From Propionibacteriaceae bacterium UBA4569 (GTDB lineage: Bacteria > Actinomycetota > Actinomycetes > Propionibacteriales > Propionibacteriaceae): a stretch of DNA of 5,711 bases. The DNA lies in assembly GCA_002387005.1 (NCBI GenBank), contig DGKN01000012.1, positions 3,340-9,050 on the forward strand, read 5' to 3'. The notes under the pieces are model-generated. The model ran no database searches, was not told where the DNA came from, and worked only from the letters and a program-made list of their open reading frames with translations. The position numbers and the translations under genes were made by a program. Shown in pieces: positions 5,003 through 5,711 of the stretch. Each line of letters opens with the position of its first letter. Positions within the stretch are counted from its first letter, which is position 1.

Positions 5003-5711
5003 GTGATTGTGAATCCCGGATCAGAGCGGATGCGAGCGCGGACGATCGCGATCCCTGACCCCGGCAACCTGGAGCGCTTCCTCGTACCGGGCAACTCGCA
5101 GGCCTTCCTGCGCCGCGGTGACGGGATCGTCGGCATCGGCGAGGCCGCACGCTTCTGCCCCGACTCGCTGGACGCTGCCGACATCTGGTGGGACGAGTTC
5201 GTCGCGGACCTCGAACACGAGAGTGAGCTGTGGGGCGTGCGCGGTGTTGGCCCCGTTGCCTTCGGTTCGTTCACCTTCGATCCGGACCACACCAGCGAAC
5301 CGTCCAGCTTCGTGGTGCCGCAGGTCATCGTCGCCCGCCGCCGGGAGCGCGCCTGGCTGACCGTCATCGGCCGCGGTGATGACTTGGCGGAGCAGATGCC
5401 GGACGTGCAGCCCTGGCCAAAGGCACCGGTCGGTGTCAGCTGGCGTGACGGCGGGCTGGGGGCCGAGGCCTGGGGCGGGATTGTCGGCGAGGTCGTGGAG
5501 CTGCTCACCCAGGGTCCCGTGGAGAAGGTCGTGCTGGCCCGCGACATCGTCGCCACCGCCACCGAGCCGATCGACGAACGCTGGCTGGTGCAGCAGTTGG
5601 TCAACTCCTACCGCGACTGCTGGGTCTACTCGGTTGACGGGCTGGTGGGCGCGAGCCCGGAGATGTTGGTTCGCCGCGACGGTGGGCTGGCCACCTCGCG
5701 GGTGCTGGCCG
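5003..5711 (+). CDS. menF: Isochorismate synthase (N-terminal half, cut by window edge)
   Basis: The enzyme converts chorismate to isochorismate, the first committed step of the classical menaquinone pathway. About 227 residues from the ATG at 5030, or 236 from the GTG at 5003, are visible; the family is usually around 400 aa. Chorismate-binding-fold features: VEKVVLARD with the probable catalytic base Lys166 (numbered from 5030; equivalent to the E. coli MenF lysine in the same motif), then VGASPEMLVRR at 206-216, and TSRVLA at the edge, where the conserved AGT-containing block should continue. In-frame starts are GTG 5003, GTG 5009 and ATG 5030. None has a clear ribosome binding site, in contrast to every minus-strand gene here. 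GTG 5003 sits 7 nt after a TANNNT box; ATG 5030 is the conservative choice. An EntC-type siderophore enzyme catalyses the same reaction, but the menJ/nuo context favours menaquinone. Confidence 0.88.
   Translation, partial: MIVNPGSERMRARTIAIPDPGNLERFLVPGNSQAFLRRGDGIVGIGEAARFCPDSLDAADIWWDEFVADLEHESELWGVRGVGPVAFGSFTFDPDHTSEPSSFVVPQVIVARRRERAWLTVIGRGDDLAEQMPDVQPWPKAPVGVSWRDGGLGAEAWGGIVGEVVELLTQGPVEKVVLARDIVATATEPIDERWLVQQLVNSYRDCWVYSVDGLVGASPEMLVRRDGGLATSRVLA

Noticed and set aside
4885..5604. 239-residue minus-strand frame opposite menF
   Set aside because: It is Ser/Thr/Pro/Arg-rich and antisense to the clear chorismate-binding-fold protein.

Overview
The window is GC-rich (by eye about two thirds G+C) and carries the start of an nuo operon for the proton-pumping NADH:quinone oxidoreductase (respiratory complex I), next to menaquinone genes. 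NuoC and NuoD are separate genes, unlike the fused NuoCD of enterobacteria. Protein features such as the NuoC ending in [15 protein letters not shown] and the NuoD ending in [13 protein letters not shown] match actinobacterial complex I. The combination with a menaquinone isoprenyl-chain reductase points to an actinobacterium that respires with partly saturated menaquinone. Nocardioidaceae or another Propionibacteriales family would fit, but that level of placement is inference.

Layout, read on the minus strand from right to left: a geranylgeranyl-reductase-family flavoprotein, probably the menaquinone reductase MenJ (4758 to 3490); nuoA (3428 to 3069); nuoB (3044 to 2496); nuoC (2499 to 1708); nuoD (1706 to 360); and the first 79 codons of nuoE (238 to the left edge). 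On the plus strand, transcribed away from menJ, lies the first half of a menF-type isochorismate synthase (from about 5003 or 5030 to the right edge). The menJ/menF pair shares an intergenic region of roughly 250 bases that should hold both promoters.

The genes form one functional theme. Isochorismate synthase makes the first committed intermediate of menaquinone, MenJ saturates part of the menaquinone tail, and complex I reduces the finished quinone with NADH. The nuoA-nuoD junctions are tight (24 nt, a 4-nt ATGA overlap, then 1 nt), which implies one message with coupled translation. The nuoD-nuoE junction is the exception: 121 nt holding a GC-rich hairpin and short repeats. Only 61 nt without a visible terminator separate menJ from nuoA, so menJ may be the first gene of the nuo transcript.

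I see no mobile element, CRISPR array, RNA gene or clearly new system. The points worth a second look are regulatory (a strong hairpin in the menJ leader, a possibly leaderless menF start, the nuoD-nuoE hairpin) and two residue changes in the NuoD quinone site.
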